From positions 1 to 24,805 of the forward strand of contig DATADD010000036.1 of assembly GCA_036258675.1 (NCBI GenBank): DNA of 24,805 bases, written 5' to 3'. Source of the DNA: DATADD01 sp036258675. GTDB lineage: Bacteria; Actinomycetota; CADDZG01; WHSQ01. Every line of letters begins with the position of its first letter. The stretch's first letter is position 1. The position numbers were made by a program, and so were the translations under genes. Below the pieces are notes generated by a model that was given only the letters and a program-made list of their open reading frames with translations, did not search any database and was not told the origin of the DNA. Shown piece after piece: positions 23,654-24,805 of this stretch.

Positions 23654-24805
23654 CTCGGCAGCGGTGACGGCCCGAGGACGACGCCGTCGGCGGCGGGGGC
23701 GTGCCCGTTGCTCGCGGCGGATCCCTTGGCCGCGGGGGTCGCCGGGCGTCCCGCGATGAAGTCCTCGACGAGGTCGCGCGCCACCGGGTCGGCGTACTGC
23801 ACCGGCGGAGACTTCATGAAATAGGCGCTGGGTCCGAGGAGGGGGCCGCCGAGGCCTCGGTCGAGCGCGACCTTGGCGCAGCGGACCGCATCGATGACGA
23901 CACCCGCGGAGTTGGGCGAGTCCCATACCTCGAGCTTGAGCGCGAGCGAGATCGGGACGTCGCCGAACTCGCGCCCCTCCATGCGGATGTAGGCCCACTT
24001 GCGGTCCCGGAGCCACGGGACGTGGTCCGAGGGCCCGATGTGGATGTCGTCGGCGTCGATGCCGGCACTGATCTGCGACGTCACCGACTGGGTCTTGGAG
24101 ATCTTCTTGGACTGCAGCCGCTCTCGCTCGAGCATGTTCATGAAGTCCATGTTGCCGCCGAAGTTGAGCTGATAGGTGTGGTCGATCACCACGCCGCGGT
24201 CCTCGAAGAGCTTCGACAGGACGCGATGGGCGATCGTGGAGCCCACCTGGCTCTTGATGTCGTCGCCGACGATCGGAACCCTTCGCTGCTCGAACCGGCG
24301 CGCCCATTCGGGGTCGGACGCGATGAACACCGGCATGCAGTTGATCAGCGCGACGCCCGCTTCCAAAGCCTGCTCGGCGTAGAAGCGCGCCGCCTGCTCG
24401 GAGCCCACGGGAAGGTAGTTCACGACCACATCGGTGCCGGTCTCGCGCAGCGTCTCGGCGACGTCCACGGGCGGCGCGCCGGACTCCGTCACGACCTGGC
24501 GGTAGTACTTGCCGAGACCGTCATGCGTCGGACCGCGCAAGACCGTGACGCCGGTGGCCGGGGGCTCGAAGAATCTCACGGTGTTGTTCGGCTCGACCCA
24601 GATCGCGTCGGCGAGGTCGAGGCCTACCTTGTTCTCGTCGACGTCGAAGGCGCAGGAGAACTCGACGTCCGAGACGTGGTAGCCGCCGAGACCGACGTGC
24701 ATGAGCCCCGGCACACGCTCGTCCTCGCGCGCCTTGGCGTAATAGGAGACGCCCTGGAGCAGCGAGGAGGCGCAGTTGCCGACGCCGATGACTCCGACTC
24801 GAACC
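23650..24805 (-). CDS. ino1: Inositol-3-phosphate synthase (5' end beyond the window)
   Basis: This NAD-dependent enzyme converts glucose 6-phosphate to inositol 3-phosphate, feeding phosphatidylinositol and, in many Actinomycetota, mycothiol. About 384 residues are visible and only a few N-terminal ones are missing. The sequence opens with the NAD-binding GVIGVGNCASSLLQGVSYY. PGLMHVGLGGYHVSDVEF, PVFIASDPEWARRF, VPIVGDDIKSQVGSTIAHRV, LERERLQSKKISKTQ and KLEVWDSPNSAGVVIDAVR follow; each is nearly identical to my memory of M. tuberculosis Ino1. MKSPPVQ near the end carries a conserved lysine. A C-terminal extension of about 30 Ala/Pro/Gly-rich residues is unusual. The stop overlaps the MFS gene. 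Confidence 0.95.
   Translation of the reverse strand, partial: VRVGVIGVGNCASSLLQGVSYYAKAREDERVPGLMHVGLGGYHVSDVEFSCAFDVDENKVGLDLADAIWVEPNNTVRFFEPPATGVTVLRGPTHDGLGKYYRQVVTESGAPPVDVAETLRETGTDVVVNYLPVGSEQAARFYAEQALEAGVALINCMPVFIASDPEWARRFEQRRVPIVGDDIKSQVGSTIAHRVLSKLFEDRGVVIDHTYQLNFGGNMDFMNMLERERLQSKKISKTQSVTSQISAGIDADDIHIGPSDHVPWLRDRKWAYIRMEGREFGDVPISLALKLEVWDSPNSAGVVIDAVRCAKVALDRGLGGPLLGPSAYFMKSPPVQYADPVARDLVEDFIAGRPATPAAKGSAASNGHAPAADGVVLGPSPLPS

Overview
The window is the replication-origin region of a high-G+C bacterium, almost certainly a member of the Actinomycetota. From left to right it carries recF-dnaN-dnaA on the minus strand; rpmH-rnpA-yidD-yidC-jag-rsmG-parA-parB on the plus strand; a long minus-strand cluster (DUF6049 protein, murJ, a small membrane protein, a Ser/Thr kinase, an ECF sigma factor, its anti-sigma factor, trxB, a CwlM-like amidase); then pilT, a CCA-adding enzyme, a methyltransferase, an MFS permease and an inositol-phosphate synthase. 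From memory, this order closely matches the M. tuberculosis origin region (Rv3907c-Rv3924c to Rv0003). The actinobacterial assignment rests on that order, on the DUF6049-MurJ-sigma-TrxB-CwlM block, on a TTGTCCACA-type DnaA box and on an Ino1-type synthase. I cannot name a genus; some features suggest a deep branch outside the mycobacteria.

Origin core (1-4365): RecF (3' end cut by the window edge), the beta clamp and DnaA run away from rpmH. Two non-coding stretches, dnaN-dnaA and dnaA-rpmH, both carry DnaA-box-like sequences. The first also holds a locally AT-rich segment and is the better oriC candidate.

Right of the origin (4366-9233): ribosomal protein L34, RNase P protein, YidD, YidC and Jag are packed with overlaps or abutting stops and starts, then come RsmG and the chromosome-segregation pair ParA/ParB. 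Two parS-like palindromes lie at the 5' end of rsmG. The parA frame is interrupted by one in-frame TAA within an otherwise conserved motif, the most striking anomaly of the window.

Cell-envelope and redox cluster (9246-18649, minus strand): CwlM-like amidase, thioredoxin reductase, zinc-finger anti-sigma factor, ECF sigma factor, membrane Ser/Thr kinase with an extracellular discoidin-like domain, a 130-residue membrane protein, the lipid II flippase MurJ and a DUF6049 membrane protein. The layout suggests linked control of peptidoglycan precursor supply. No thioredoxin gene accompanies trxB here.

Right end (18701-24805): a 63-residue KGG-repeat stress protein with a SigB/SigF-like promoter, a PilT-type ATPase, a CCA-adding enzyme overlapping a methyltransferase gene, a convergent MFS permease, and an inositol-3-phosphate synthase gene whose 5' end lies beyond the window.

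I saw no insertion sequences, CRISPR arrays, tRNA or rRNA genes, and no convincing previously undescribed system. The points worth attention are the parA stop codon, the free-standing kinase that looks like the domain fused to MurJ in mycobacteria, the stress promoter, and three probable leaderless starts.
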